Of a stretch of DNA of 64,000 bases, positions 9,587 to 18,486 are shown piece after piece. Below the pieces are notes generated by a model. That model made no database searches. It was not told the DNA's origin and was given only the letters and a program-made list of their open reading frames with translations. Both the position numbers and the translations under genes were made by a program. The stretch's first letter is position 1. Each line of letters begins with the position of its first letter. The stretch comes from an uncultured Desulfobacter sp. (GTDB taxonomy: Bacteria; Desulfobacterota; Desulfobacteria; Desulfobacterales; Desulfobacteraceae): contig NZ_OY762929.1 in NCBI RefSeq assembly GCF_963666675.1, forward strand, positions 2,418,001-2,482,000, given 5' to 3'.

Positions 9587-9588
9587 TT
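9535..9588 (-). promoter_or_regulatory. Candidate -1 frameshift or transcript-slippage site (A9 run plus hairpin)
   Basis: On the minus strand nine A residues (9588-9580) are read AAA AAA AAA in the KS-AT-ACP frame, which then stops at TAA (9564-9562). The next frame (-1) opens inside this run at 9586 and continues into the ketoreductase part. Downstream, GGGCCGG (9554-9548), loop ACTGAA and CCGGCCC (9541-9535) form a perfect 7-bp stem. The stem starts about 25 bases after the run, farther than the 5-9 bases typical of ribosomal -1 sites. Transcript slippage on the A-run is therefore at least as plausible as a classical pseudoprogrammed shift. Confidence 0.5.
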
Positions 9589-12500
9589 AGGGGCTTTTTG
9601 TGAAGCCTTTGTTTCGTCGGGTGCCAGGTAATTTATGATATCGGCTATGGTTTGCAAACTGCCCATGTCATCCGATGATAGTGCCTTGGCATCGGGTTGC
9701 TCCTGCTCAAGTCGGGATAGAATTTCCACCCGTTTAATGGAGTCAATGCCAAGATCCGATTCAAGATTCATGCTGGGTTCAAGCATCTCCTGGGGGAAAC
9801 CGGTCAGCTCACTGATGATGTTGACCAGAATGTCCAGGGTTGCCGTATCCTGGGGTTGGGTTGCCTGGTTGTTTTTAGGCTCAATTTGTTCAGCAGGGAG
9901 TGGGGCTGCTGTGGGTTCAGGCGCTGCCGATGTTGCCTGGTCGGTTTCCACGGCCCCGCAGATATCGCCAAGGGTTTTGACCGATCCCAGGCCCTGGGCC
10001 GAGAGATCTTCACTGTCCGGGAATGCTTTTTCAAGTTCTGAAATGATCTCAACCTTTTTGATGGAATCCACGCCAAGGTCCGATTCAATATTCATCTCAG
10101 GTTCTAGCATCTCCACCGGAAACCCGGTCAAACGGCTGACAATTTCAAACAGAACAGTTTTTACATCCGGGGCTGGTGTTACAGCAATCGGCTGGGCCGT
10201 AGGCTTGGCTGCCGGCTGGGGCTCAACCTTGACTTGGGGAGCCGTTGCCGGTTCCGGTCTGGGTGCCGTTTGTTGTACCGGGGGCGCCGGCGGCTGCGCA
10301 GGCATCTGGGGCTGATATTGGGGCGCGGCCTGCACCGGGGCCTGATGCTGAAACACGGGGGGGGCAGGCGTCTGCACCGGTATCTGTCCACGGGTTTGTG
10401 ACATCAGAGCCGCCAATGCCTGGCTGGCCTGGGTCTGGGTTTCCAGAAACTTTTCATGGGCACGGGCGGTCTGGGCCTGGAGCTGCTGCATGGCATTGAG
10501 CCCCTGGACCAAAATATCAGGATTGGCCTGAACTTGGGTTGCCGTTGCATGCTGGGGTGAATTTGACGTGGGGTGTGATTGGGTACCGTTAAATTCAGGG
10601 TGTGGAAAAGATGTCATGGTATTTCCTTGTGTGGTGGATCTCTGTTGGGGTGACGCCATTGTACGAACAGATGAATCCAGTGCAATGTTTTCGTTTTTGG
10701 GGGCTTGGGATGCCTGGGCCTCAAAAGGCTTGGATTGGGGCGGCTGGGACAGGGACAACTGTTGGTGTGTCGTCCGGCCAGGGGCATCCATGGGGGCCTG
10801 TTTTGTCTGAACCATTTTGGGTTCAGGCATTTCAGGTAACTTGGGTTTTGCATTGGCCCCGTTGATCATAACAATAAGTTTTTTGGATTCAGGCTGCGCC
10901 GCATCCTCTTCCCAGGCCGACAGATCCACAGAATGCCCTGATGCGGCAAGGGTGCATAAGCCAATACCTAAATCCTGGATACCGGAGCTTTTGCCGGCAG
11001 ATTTGTCCAATGCGACGACCTGTACATCCTGGTCTTTTAAAATGGATTTAATCAGACCGGACAGAACAGCCTTGGGGCCGATTTCCACAAAGGTATTGAT
11101 ACCCTGGGCGTGCATCTGTTTGATGTTGCCGATAAAATCCACCGGATGCATCAGTTGAGTTCCCAGAAGATCCTGTGCCTTTGCGGCATCTTCGGGGTAG
11201 GGGGCGCCGGTGGTATTGGACAATACCTGGATGTTTGTCGGTGTGACGGCGGCTTTTTGGGTCAGCTCATTAAACGGGGCCGCCGCATCCGATACCAGGC
11301 GGCTGTGAAACGCTGCGGCCACCGGCAGTTTGATGGCCCTCATCTTGCGTTTTTTGCAGATTTTTTCAGCCTCGAGAATATGCCGGGTCTCACCGGATAA
11401 GACACCTTGTACCGGGCTGTTTCTGTTGGCCAGGACCAGGTCCAGTTTTTCTTCTTCAAGCAGCGCCTCAATTTTTTCAATGGGCGCCTGGATTGCCAGC
11501 ATACTGCCTGGATCTCCGGCGCTTTGGCCGGCCTTGGCCATGAAGTTGCCCCGGGCCGCCGACAGTTCAAAACAGGTTTTGGCATCAATCCAGCCGGCGG
11601 CATAGAGTGCGCACAACTCGCCGTAACTGTGCCCGCAGGTCATCCGGGGTGCCACCTTGAACCGGGAAAGAATGCCGAGCATGGACAAAGAGACCGCGCC
11701 GATGGCCGGTTGGGCGATGCGGGTCTGGCGCAGGGCTGTCTCGGCCGATTTTTTATCCATGGCATATTCCGGCGGCGGATACATGTAGGCGGACAGCAGT
11801 GTGTCATCTTGGGCATCGGTGTCGCTGACACAGGACTGGGCCATTCCAAGCATCTCAAGGCTTTCGGGAAACACGGACATAATCTGACCGCCCATCCCGG
11901 TGTACTGACTTCCCTGGCCCGGGAAGACAAACCCCAGTTTGCCCGATGCAGCGCCTTTACCAAAGAATATCGGCGGCTTGGCAGATTGCTCTTTATTGAT
12001 TACATCCTTTGCCTGGGATATCCGCTCAAAAACATCATCCGGGTCTGCCAGTAAAATCAATAGCCGCATGTCATTGGCTGTTGAGAATGTTTTTCTGGAT
12101 TGGGCTGCCTGCCAGGCAACGGCCTGGGTTATCGCAGCCTTATCCCGGACATCGTAGGCTTTTATGGCGTCACGGACGGTATCAAGCTTTGCGGCGATAT
12201 CTTTGCGTGTTTTTCCGGAAAAGGCCAGAATCTGCACTGTACCGTCCCAGGAGATCTCCGCTTTTTCAGGGGCGTATTCTTCAAGTACGGCATGAAAGTT
12301 TGATCCGCCGAAACCAAAGGCGGAAACGCCTGAACAGCGCAACGCGTTTTTCGTACCGTTGCCGATCCAGGGCCTGGAAACCTGGTTGAGATAGAATGGG
12401 GAGTTGTGGATATCCAGATCCGGGTCGGGGGCTTGGGCCTTGAGTGTGGGGGGGATGACCTTGTGGTGCAGGGCCAGTGCCGCCTTGATAATGCCCGCAG

Positions 12501-13698
12501 CGCCTGCGGCCGCCTTGGCATGCCCGATCATGGATTTCACCGAGCCCAGGGCTGTGGATTCGTTGCCCTTGTCCTTGAAAAATTGTTTCAGGGCCGTAAA
12601 TTCAACCTTGTCGCCCACCCGGGTGCCGGTGCCGTGGGCTTCGATCAGGTCGACGGATTCGGGCAGAACACCCGCATTGCTGTAGGCATTTTTCAGTGCC
12701 TTGGTCTGCCCTTTGGCATCCGGGGCATATACGGCGGAGGTGCGCCCGTCACTGGATGTGCCCATGCCTTTGATCACCGCGTAAATTCGATCCTTGTCCC
12801 GCTGGGCATCTTCCAGGCGTTTGAGCACCAGCAGGCCCACGCCTTCGCCGAGCACGGTTCCGTCGGCTTTTTCGGAAAAAGGCCGGGCGTCACTGCTGTG
12901 GGACAATACACCGGTTTTGGCAAAACACATGTGCATGAAAATGTCATTGAGGGTATCCACCCCGCCGGTGATGGACATGTCGCACTGGCCAGTTTCAAGT
13001 TCCATCATGGCCGTATGGATGGCGGACAGTGAGCTTGCACAGGCCGCATCACACACCGTGTTGGTGCCGGACAGATCCAGACGGTTGGCAATTCTGCCGG
13101 CGACCACATTTCCCAACAGGCCCGGAAATGAATTTTCCTGCCAGTTGACATAGGAATCGCTGATCTGTTTTAACACCCGTTCCTTTTTATCCGGGGCGAT
13201 GCCGGCCGCATCCAGGGCTCTTTTCCAGAATGGATGGCCGAGCCTGGCCCCAAGGGGAATCACCAGCTCCTGGGTGCCGGTCACCCCGAGGATCACATTG
13301 ACCCGTTTTTCTTTCAGATAGGCGTCACCCGCAGGATAGCCTGCATCGGCCAGGGCCATGCGCACCACTTCCAGACCCAGGAGCTGGGAGGTGTCGGTGG
13401 CGTCTATGTTTTTGGGGGGCATGCCGTAGCTCAAAGGATCAAAGGCAATGTCCGGTAAAAAACCGCCCCGGTTGCAATAGACATGGTCCGGGCAGCCCGG
13501 ATCTTCATTGAAATAATCTTTAAGGCCCCAATGAGAGTCTTCAGGGATCTGTGTGATGGCATCAGTGCCGTTGAACACCAATTTCCAGAACTCTTTGAGG
13601 TTTCTGGATTCAGGAAAAATACAGCCCATGCCGATGATGGCAATGGGCGTTTTCGGGATACCGGGCGTCAGTGTTTGCGGTGCGGCTTTAGGTGTCAT
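9562..13698 (-). CDS. pfaA: Pfa-like synthase first part: KS-AT-ACP-ACP (PfaA-type)
   Basis: 1378 aa. An N-terminal ketosynthase (about 15-470) has the active Cys in DAACASSL and both His in EAHGTGT and MIGHAKAAAG. A malonyl/acyl transferase (about 600-910) has FVFPGQGSQ and GHSYGEL. A long Pro/Gln-rich linker leads to two tandem acyl carrier domains with ESDLGVDSIKKVEI and ESDLGIDSIKRVEI; the Ser near residues 1212 and 1318 would carry phosphopantetheine. The LGxDSIK motif is typical of polyunsaturated fatty acid synthases and related secondary-lipid synthases. No chain-length-factor domain, pfaB or phosphopantetheinyl transferase is in the window. The protein ends in PKKKLRMTP just past the A9 run. 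It iteratively elongates acyl chains; the product cannot be predicted. Confidence 0.9.
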   Translation of the reverse strand: MTPKAAPQTLTPGIPKTPIAIIGMGCIFPESRNLKEFWKLVFNGTDAITQIPEDSHWGLKDYFNEDPGCPDHVYCNRGGFLPDIAFDPLSYGMPPKNIDATDTSQLLGLEVVRMALADAGYPAGDAYLKEKRVNVILGVTGTQELVIPLGARLGHPFWKRALDAAGIAPDKKERVLKQISDSYVNWQENSFPGLLGNVVAGRIANRLDLSGTNTVCDAACASSLSAIHTAMMELETGQCDMSITGGVDTLNDIFMHMCFAKTGVLSHSSDARPFSEKADGTVLGEGVGLLVLKRLEDAQRDKDRIYAVIKGMGTSSDGRTSAVYAPDAKGQTKALKNAYSNAGVLPESVDLIEAHGTGTRVGDKVEFTALKQFFKDKGNESTALGSVKSMIGHAKAAAGAAGIIKAALALHHKVIPPTLKAQAPDPDLDIHNSPFYLNQVSRPWIGNGTKNALRCSGVSAFGFGGSNFHAVLEEYAPEKAEISWDGTVQILAFSGKTRKDIAAKLDTVRDAIKAYDVRDKAAITQAVAWQAAQSRKTFSTANDMRLLILLADPDDVFERISQAKDVINKEQSAKPPIFFGKGAASGKLGFVFPGQGSQYTGMGGQIMSVFPESLEMLGMAQSCVSDTDAQDDTLLSAYMYPPPEYAMDKKSAETALRQTRIAQPAIGAVSLSMLGILSRFKVAPRMTCGHSYGELCALYAAGWIDAKTCFELSAARGNFMAKAGQSAGDPGSMLAIQAPIEKIEALLEEEKLDLVLANRNSPVQGVLSGETRHILEAEKICKKRKMRAIKLPVAAAFHSRLVSDAAAPFNELTQKAAVTPTNIQVLSNTTGAPYPEDAAKAQDLLGTQLMHPVDFIGNIKQMHAQGINTFVEIGPKAVLSGLIKSILKDQDVQVVALDKSAGKSSGIQDLGIGLCTLAASGHSVDLSAWEEDAAQPESKKLIVMINGANAKPKLPEMPEPKMVQTKQAPMDAPGRTTHQQLSLSQPPQSKPFEAQASQAPKNENIALDSSVRTMASPQQRSTTQGNTMTSFPHPEFNGTQSHPTSNSPQHATATQVQANPDILVQGLNAMQQLQAQTARAHEKFLETQTQASQALAALMSQTRGQIPVQTPAPPVFQHQAPVQAAPQYQPQMPAQPPAPPVQQTAPRPEPATAPQVKVEPQPAAKPTAQPIAVTPAPDVKTVLFEIVSRLTGFPVEMLEPEMNIESDLGVDSIKKVEIISELEKAFPDSEDLSAQGLGSVKTLGDICGAVETDQATSAAPEPTAAPLPAEQIEPKNNQATQPQDTATLDILVNIISELTGFPQEMLEPSMNLESDLGIDSIKRVEILSRLEQEQPDAKALSSDDMGSLQTIADIINYLAPDETKASQKAPKKKLRMTP

Positions 13699-13811
13699 AT
13701 ATGAAAACTAATTATGGTTGCTGGTTTAAAATATATTTTACAGCACCTATATATATTGCAAACGGGCTTAAGATCATCCACCGGCAAGGATATTGACAAA
13801 AGTTTTACATA

Positions 13812-13897
13812 GTGTTTGGACCAAAAGTCACCCACCTGCGGCGTTGCATCTGGGCAACTTTGTGGGCCTATGCCCCTCTAACGAGCCATCCAAACAC
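13812..13897. repeat. Inverted repeat between pfaD-like and KS genes
   Basis: GTGTTTGGA (13812-13820) and TCCAAACAC (13889-13897) are perfect inverted 9-mers about 68 bases apart in the 269-base gap between the two Pfa genes. A leader/attenuator stem or a remnant of a small palindromic element are possible readings. No coding sequence was seen in the gap. Confidence 0.35.
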
Positions 13898-13967
13898 GGG
13901 TTTGCGTTCAGGCACTACATAGATTGGTGCCCGGCCAAACCCCCTGAAGATTTTGCCGGGCAGTGGA

Positions 13968-15533
13968 TTATGACGCGATCAGCTCTGAAATTTCATCCAT
14001 GGGCATGGGAGAAAAAAGGCCTGCGCCAGGCGGCATTTCAAGCCCCTGGGCCCTTGCAAATGCGGTTCGGGTGACCACACAGGCGCCGGTGAGCAGATTC
14101 ATGGCGATCTGTGCGGCAAAGCGGTTGGTGTGGGGTTCAAGAAAGCTGCCTTTGACCCATTGGTTGAAGGCGCCCATGGCAGGACCGCACCAGACCTGGT
14201 AGTCCATTTTACGCTGGGTATCCCCCTGGATTGCCCATCGGGAAGACTGCCCGAGATAGGATCTGAACACCAGGGCCATTTTGTGGGAAGGGTCCTGCTC
14301 TGCGCGGGTTACTTCCTGCTGAGCTCCCCGGGAGAGGAAAAAATTCCGGGTGGACTGCCATGCGGCGTCAAAGGTCGTTAATAAGAATTTATCTTCAATC
14401 TCCTTTTGGGCCGCAGGGGGAAGGTCTTCGAAACAATTGTAATTTTTATAAAACTGATACAGCTTTTCGGCCCTTACAGGAAACAGGGTGCCGCGTTTGA
14501 GCACCTGGACCCGCGCCCCGATTTCAAACATGTCCGCCGATGGTGCCATGGCGACATCCGCTTGTTCGGCCTGGCTGAGCAGTTTTTTTACATCCTCGCA
14601 GATACCGGCTTCCACACATGCCTGGTTAATGGAGCCGGTAAGGATGTATGCAGCCCCCATGCTGAACGCAGCCGACGCCGATTCAGGCGTGGCAATGCCG
14701 CCGCCAAGTCCCACGCATAAAGGGCTTTCAAAATTATGGGTTGCCATGGCTTCATTCTTTAAGGCAATGAAGGTCGGTAACAGCGCCAGGGCAGGGCGGT
14801 TATCCGTGTGCCCGCCGGAATCAGCTTCGGCGGTAAGGTCCTGGGCCATGGGAATCTGATGGGCAAGCCTGGCTTCATCCGCCGTGAGCATCTGTCGCTC
14901 AACCAGCTGCTCGAGCAATTTTTCCGGTGGTGGGGCGAAAAACTGCCGGGCCACCTCAATGCGGGAGACTTTGGCAATAATTCGATTGGGGGTGACAATG
15001 TTGCCCTGGCTGTCTTGGTGGATACCTTTGACACGATAATAGACCAAAGGCAGGGTGATGCGCAAAAATGCCGCTGCAGATATCAGGGTGACCCCATGGT
15101 CAAGATATAGTTTGACCGTTGCCATTTCATGGTCCGGGTCTGCCAGACTGTGAATCAGATTGAATCCAAAGGGTTTGTCCCCGAGACTTGCCTTGAGTTC
15201 AACAATGGCCGCTTCAATCTGTGCAAGGCTTAACCCTCCGGCACCAAAAAAACCGACCATCCCGTTTTCGCCCATGGTCTTAACCAGTGCAGTGGACGCG
15301 ATGCCGTTGGCCATGGCACCGGCCACATAGGCATATTTTAACCCATGGCGGCGCTTAAATTCCGAATCCCCAAGACTTTCCGGACGTATGGCCGGCACAT
15401 AGATCTGGTCTGACAGCGAGGCCATATTACTTTGTGACGGACGGCTCACATGTACCCCGTCAAAATTTTTTACAAGCAGTTGCGGGCGGCTGATATCATG
15501 AATGGCCCTAACTAAATCAAGTTGCGATGTCAT
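13968..15533 (-). CDS. pfaD: PfaD-like trans-acting enoyl reductase (nitronate monooxygenase fold)
   Basis: 521 aa. An FMN-binding TIM-barrel reductase of the 2-nitropropane dioxygenase/PfaD family, which reduces enoyl intermediates for Pfa-type synthases. Visible features are AGAMANGIAS and FFGAGGLS near the N-terminus, the flavin phosphate-binding glycine stretch GLGGGIATPESASAAFSMGA with YILTGSINQ in the middle, and the PfaD-specific C-terminal region (QRKMDYQVWCGPAMGAFNQW). It is the first gene of the minus-strand cluster, 269 bases ahead of the KS gene. Length and context both fit PfaD rather than a stand-alone nitronate monooxygenase. Confidence 0.9.
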   Translation of the reverse strand: MTSQLDLVRAIHDISRPQLLVKNFDGVHVSRPSQSNMASLSDQIYVPAIRPESLGDSEFKRRHGLKYAYVAGAMANGIASTALVKTMGENGMVGFFGAGGLSLAQIEAAIVELKASLGDKPFGFNLIHSLADPDHEMATVKLYLDHGVTLISAAAFLRITLPLVYYRVKGIHQDSQGNIVTPNRIIAKVSRIEVARQFFAPPPEKLLEQLVERQMLTADEARLAHQIPMAQDLTAEADSGGHTDNRPALALLPTFIALKNEAMATHNFESPLCVGLGGGIATPESASAAFSMGAAYILTGSINQACVEAGICEDVKKLLSQAEQADVAMAPSADMFEIGARVQVLKRGTLFPVRAEKLYQFYKNYNCFEDLPPAAQKEIEDKFLLTTFDAAWQSTRNFFLSRGAQQEVTRAEQDPSHKMALVFRSYLGQSSRWAIQGDTQRKMDYQVWCGPAMGAFNQWVKGSFLEPHTNRFAAQIAMNLLTGACVVTRTAFARAQGLEMPPGAGLFSPMPMDEISELIAS

Positions 15534-15745
15534 AGTGTTGTGTTGTCCCTGCCGGATACTCTGTACAAGAAGTTATTGTATATACTGACGTTATTCCCCA
15601 ATGTTATGACATATGCAGCGCTGGGGTACAATTTTCATGGTTGCAGTCTAATAACACACCCCATGCCTCTTATCAAGATACCGCGTTGATGATGCTGTTT
15701 TTTTAGTTTTTGGGGTCATGCGCAATGTTGATCTGCAGCGGTTCC

Positions 15746-17524
15746 TCAGATTGTGGGATCTGTGGGGCATTCGCGAAAAATGCGGACGTTGCAGGCATGA
15801 CATATGGTTGGGTCCAGCCTTTTGTAGATGGTGCTGATGGCCTGGTTTTCCTGTTTGAACATGTGGGAATTTCCGATTTGATCCATAAATTCGCCGTGAA
15901 TTAAAAAATGCTCTACATCCCGGTTGACCCGGCAAAGATAGAGGCTTTTGCCTGATTTTCGCCTGCGCAGGGCTTCTTTGGCCAATACCATGGCCCCGGA
16001 TACATCAATGAAATTTATCGCGTATCCCACAATCAGCAGGTGTTTGGGGTTGTGTGTATCAATTTCTTCCAGGGCCTGTGCCACATGGTTGGCGGCCCCG
16101 AAAAAAAGCGAACCATGGATTTGGACCATTGTCAGCTGGGGGCAAGGAGGGCTGCTGATTTCCCGGGCATTGGTCAATGTTCTGCGGTCGTTCGAGGGGT
16201 CTGGCATCAGTGCCGTGACATGGGGATGGGAGGTGCGCGTCAGGTAGATGGCCATGGACAAAAGGATGCCTGAATAGATCGCAAACTCAATGGCAAAAAA
16301 CAGGGTGGCGATAAAGGTGGCCAGAAGCACCAGGGTGTCCGGCCGACTGCTTCTGCGGATCTCTTTGATATGGTGGACATCAATGAGTTTAAAGGCAACA
16401 AATAAAATAACGCCACCCATGGCTGATAACGGCAGATAGGCAGTCAGCGGGGCCACCAGCAAGACAATAACAGCCAGGAACAGGGCTGAAAAAATAGAGG
16501 CCAGGGGCGAGACTGCACCGGCATCATAGTTCACCCCGGACCGGGTAAATGAGCCGGAACTTGCGTACCCTGAAAAAAAGCTGCCGCCAATGTTCGACAA
16601 TCCCTGACCGATAAACTCCTGGTTACCGTCGATGTGCTGGCCGGATTGAACGGCAATGGACCTTGCAATGGACAATGCCTCAATCAGCCCCAGGAACGCT
16701 ACGGCCAGGGCGCCGGGTGCCATGAGTCTCAAGGTGTCCAGGGTAAAATCAGGAGCTGAAATCGGCGGCAGTTGACCGTTCAGTTCGCCTAGAAACCTGA
16801 CCCCATGGGCCTGGCCGTCTAGGGCGAGGCTGAGCAGGGCACCTGCAATCAAGGCCAAAAGCAGTCCAGGCCAACGGGGTTTCCAGACTTTGATGGCGAT
16901 GGCGCAGCCAAGGCAAATCAAGGCGATACACAATTCATAGTAGTTGATCTGGCCATGTGACTTGATCAGAAACGCCCAGGTGGTTAAAAACGAAGATCCG
17001 CTGGGCACCGGAACCCCCAGCGCATGTTTGAGCTGGGAGGTGGCAATGAGCAGGGCGGCCCCGGCGGAAAACCCCACAACAACCGAGTGGGAGACAAAAT
17101 TGACCAGGGTGCCCAGACGGACCAGGCCAAAAATCAGCTGGAAAAGGCCGGCCATAAAGGTCAGGGTCAGTGCCAAGCGGATGTAATCAGCGGAGCCGGG
17201 TTCAGCCAAGGGACTCAAGGTGGAAAAAATAATAATGGAGATCGCCGTGGTGGGGCCGGAGACCAGATGTCTGGAGGAACCGAACAGGGCCGCGATTATG
17301 GGCGGAACAATGGCGGAATACAGCCCGTACTGGGCCGGAAGTCCGGCAATCATGGCAAAGGAGACACCCTGGGGTAAGACAATAAAGGCCCCGGTGAGCC
17401 CTGCCAGTAAATCTGCACGCAACGATGCCCGATTGATTCGGCTCAGCCATGCCAGAAACGGGAAGAGTTGTATCCCGGCGGGTATTGGACGAACAGGTGC
17501 GACTTTTCTGAAAACATTGTTCAT
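15746..17524 (-). CDS. SulP-family anion transporter with STAS domain
   Basis: 592 aa. An inner-membrane SulP (SLC26-like) carrier for sulfate, bicarbonate or another anion. The N-terminal half has about 10-12 membrane segments with the family motif around LLAGLTGAFIVLPQGVSFAMIAGLPAQYGLYSAI and FGSSRHLVSGPTTA. A C-terminal STAS domain (about 450-560) contains the LIVGYAINFIDVSGAMVLAKE core. The extreme C-terminus carries TICHACNVRIFRECP, a Cys-containing tail beyond STAS. In a sulfate reducer sulfate uptake is attractive, but SulP proteins also move bicarbonate. Start fits the family and no operon partner is close. Confidence 0.9.
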   Translation of the reverse strand: MNNVFRKVAPVRPIPAGIQLFPFLAWLSRINRASLRADLLAGLTGAFIVLPQGVSFAMIAGLPAQYGLYSAIVPPIIAALFGSSRHLVSGPTTAISIIIFSTLSPLAEPGSADYIRLALTLTFMAGLFQLIFGLVRLGTLVNFVSHSVVVGFSAGAALLIATSQLKHALGVPVPSGSSFLTTWAFLIKSHGQINYYELCIALICLGCAIAIKVWKPRWPGLLLALIAGALLSLALDGQAHGVRFLGELNGQLPPISAPDFTLDTLRLMAPGALAVAFLGLIEALSIARSIAVQSGQHIDGNQEFIGQGLSNIGGSFFSGYASSGSFTRSGVNYDAGAVSPLASIFSALFLAVIVLLVAPLTAYLPLSAMGGVILFVAFKLIDVHHIKEIRRSSRPDTLVLLATFIATLFFAIEFAIYSGILLSMAIYLTRTSHPHVTALMPDPSNDRRTLTNAREISSPPCPQLTMVQIHGSLFFGAANHVAQALEEIDTHNPKHLLIVGYAINFIDVSGAMVLAKEALRRRKSGKSLYLCRVNRDVEHFLIHGEFMDQIGNSHMFKQENQAISTIYKRLDPTICHACNVRIFRECPTDPTI

Positions 17525-17662
17525 ACAGTAGTAATCTTTGAGCTTTTTATGTTTCTGATATTGACTTTTAAAGATGAATATTTGAAACGGTACCGGCTTG
17601 GACCGTATAAGTCAAGTCTGGATTTCCCTTGACACTGTGATGTATGTAAGGCTTTTATATTT

Positions 17663-17818
17663 TCAATATGTCAAATGTTGTTTTTGAACGGGAAACATAT
17701 TGAACAGGTTGGGCCCTAGAACATTACCAATGGCAATATCATGGGCTCCATTTTTTACAGAAATAATCGAGGATGCAAGTTCTGGATAAACTTCCGCAGC
17801 GCAAATAATCACGCCGCT
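17663..17818 (-). pseudogene. Remnant of a CaCA-family (Ca2+/Na+ antiporter-like) gene
   Basis: The minus-strand frame reads SGVIICAAEVYPELASSIIS, then VKNGAHDIAIGNVLGPNLFN, followed by a short unrelated tail and a stop. PELxxSxxxxxxGxxDIAxGNVxGxNxFN is the alpha-repeat signature of CaCA exchangers (YrbG/CaxA type). Only about 40 codons remain, with a stop codon just upstream and no start, so this is a decayed fragment. It lies between the SulP gene and the Ech operon. Confidence 0.7.
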
Positions 17819-17908
17819 ACGGTTTGCCCGCTATTGCTATTGTTGTAAAAATTGTCAAAATTTTTCAGGAATCGCAGAGCGGCACATATCTATGATTAGT
17901 CGCCCACC

Positions 17909-18009
17909 ATTTTATATGAAAGAGTTTGATAACTTATTGAATTCTTTTATTCTTCGTTGTGGGTCGAAGCCTGGGTCATGATAGACCTGGCTCGGCCCAT
18001 GGCCGTTAT
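17909..18009 (-). repeat. Two-hairpin intergenic repeat, copy A
   Basis: The strand is given relative to copy B. The plus strand reads AAAGAGTTTGATAA, then TTATTGAATTCTTT, then TCGTTGTGGGTCGAAGCC and on to GACCTGGCTCGGCCCATGG. The first pair forms a 14-bp stem using three G-U pairs. The second, TGGGTCGAAGCC...GGCTCGGCCCA with loop ATGATA, is an imperfect stem (17960-17999). Almost the same sequence occurs at 25305-25405 and diverged forms near 59660 and 63960. Confidence 0.75.
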
Positions 18010-18033
18010 AAAAGAAATCAATCAATATCAAAA

Positions 18034-18064
18034 GTAAGGCTGGTGGGCATCCCACCAGCCTTAC
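18034..18064 (-). terminator. Terminator of the ech operon (perfect 14-bp hairpin)
   Basis: GTAAGGCTGGTGGG (18034-18047), loop CAT, CCCACCAGCCTTAC (18051-18064): a perfect 14-bp stem 48 bases after the echF stop. On the minus strand TTTT follows the stem, and on the plus strand CTTTT follows, so it could stop transcription from both sides. Confidence 0.85.
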
Positions 18065-18112
18065 CTTTTAACGTGTATATATTTAAATATACGTGTGCTT
18101 TCTACACAACCT

Positions 18113-18475
18113 TTAATCGGTTTTAGATTTTTTTTTAGCTTTAGGCACGCCCTGCATGGAAATCATCTGCCGTTCAGTTGCCGGGGGCCTGTGGGCTTTA
18201 TGGAAATGCAGGCAGTGGGTCGGGCAGGTGTCGGCACAGATGCCGCAGTAGACGCACTTGAACGGATCACAGGTCCATGTGCCAGCCTTTTTGTCCACAG
18301 TGATGCAAAGGGCAGGGCATTTGCGTGAACACATGCCGCAGAAAATACATGCATCAATGTCGTTATAGAGTTCTCCGCGCACGCCTTCGGGCAGCTCGCG
18401 TTTTGCAAACGGGTATTTCCGGGTAGCGGGGCGTGAGGCAACATTTTTAAGTATGCTGGGTGTAAAATTAAACAT
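18113..18475 (-). CDS. echF: Ech hydrogenase subunit EchF, 2x[4Fe-4S] ferredoxin-like
   Basis: 120 aa. An electron-transfer subunit related to NuoI/HycF. Two CxxCxxCxxxCP clusters (CIFCGMCSRKCP and CVYCGICADTCP) bind two [4Fe-4S] centres that relay electrons between ferredoxin and the small subunit. The N-terminal TRKYPF stretch is typical of the group. The frame is open 12 codons upstream, but ATG at 18475 has AAAGGAG 5 bases before it and matches family length. It is the last gene of the six-gene operon, 11 bases after echE. The Lys-rich tail (AKKKSKTD) is unremarkable. Confidence 0.9.
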   Translation of the reverse strand: MFNFTPSILKNVASRPATRKYPFAKRELPEGVRGELYNDIDACIFCGMCSRKCPALCITVDKKAGTWTCDPFKCVYCGICADTCPTHCLHFHKAHRPPATERQMISMQGVPKAKKKSKTD

Positions 18476-18486
18476 AAGGCTCCTTT

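Noticed and set aside
9559..9588. Separate start codon for the ketoreductase frame at ATG 9561
   Set aside because: That ATG is in a different frame and hits a stop after nine codons.
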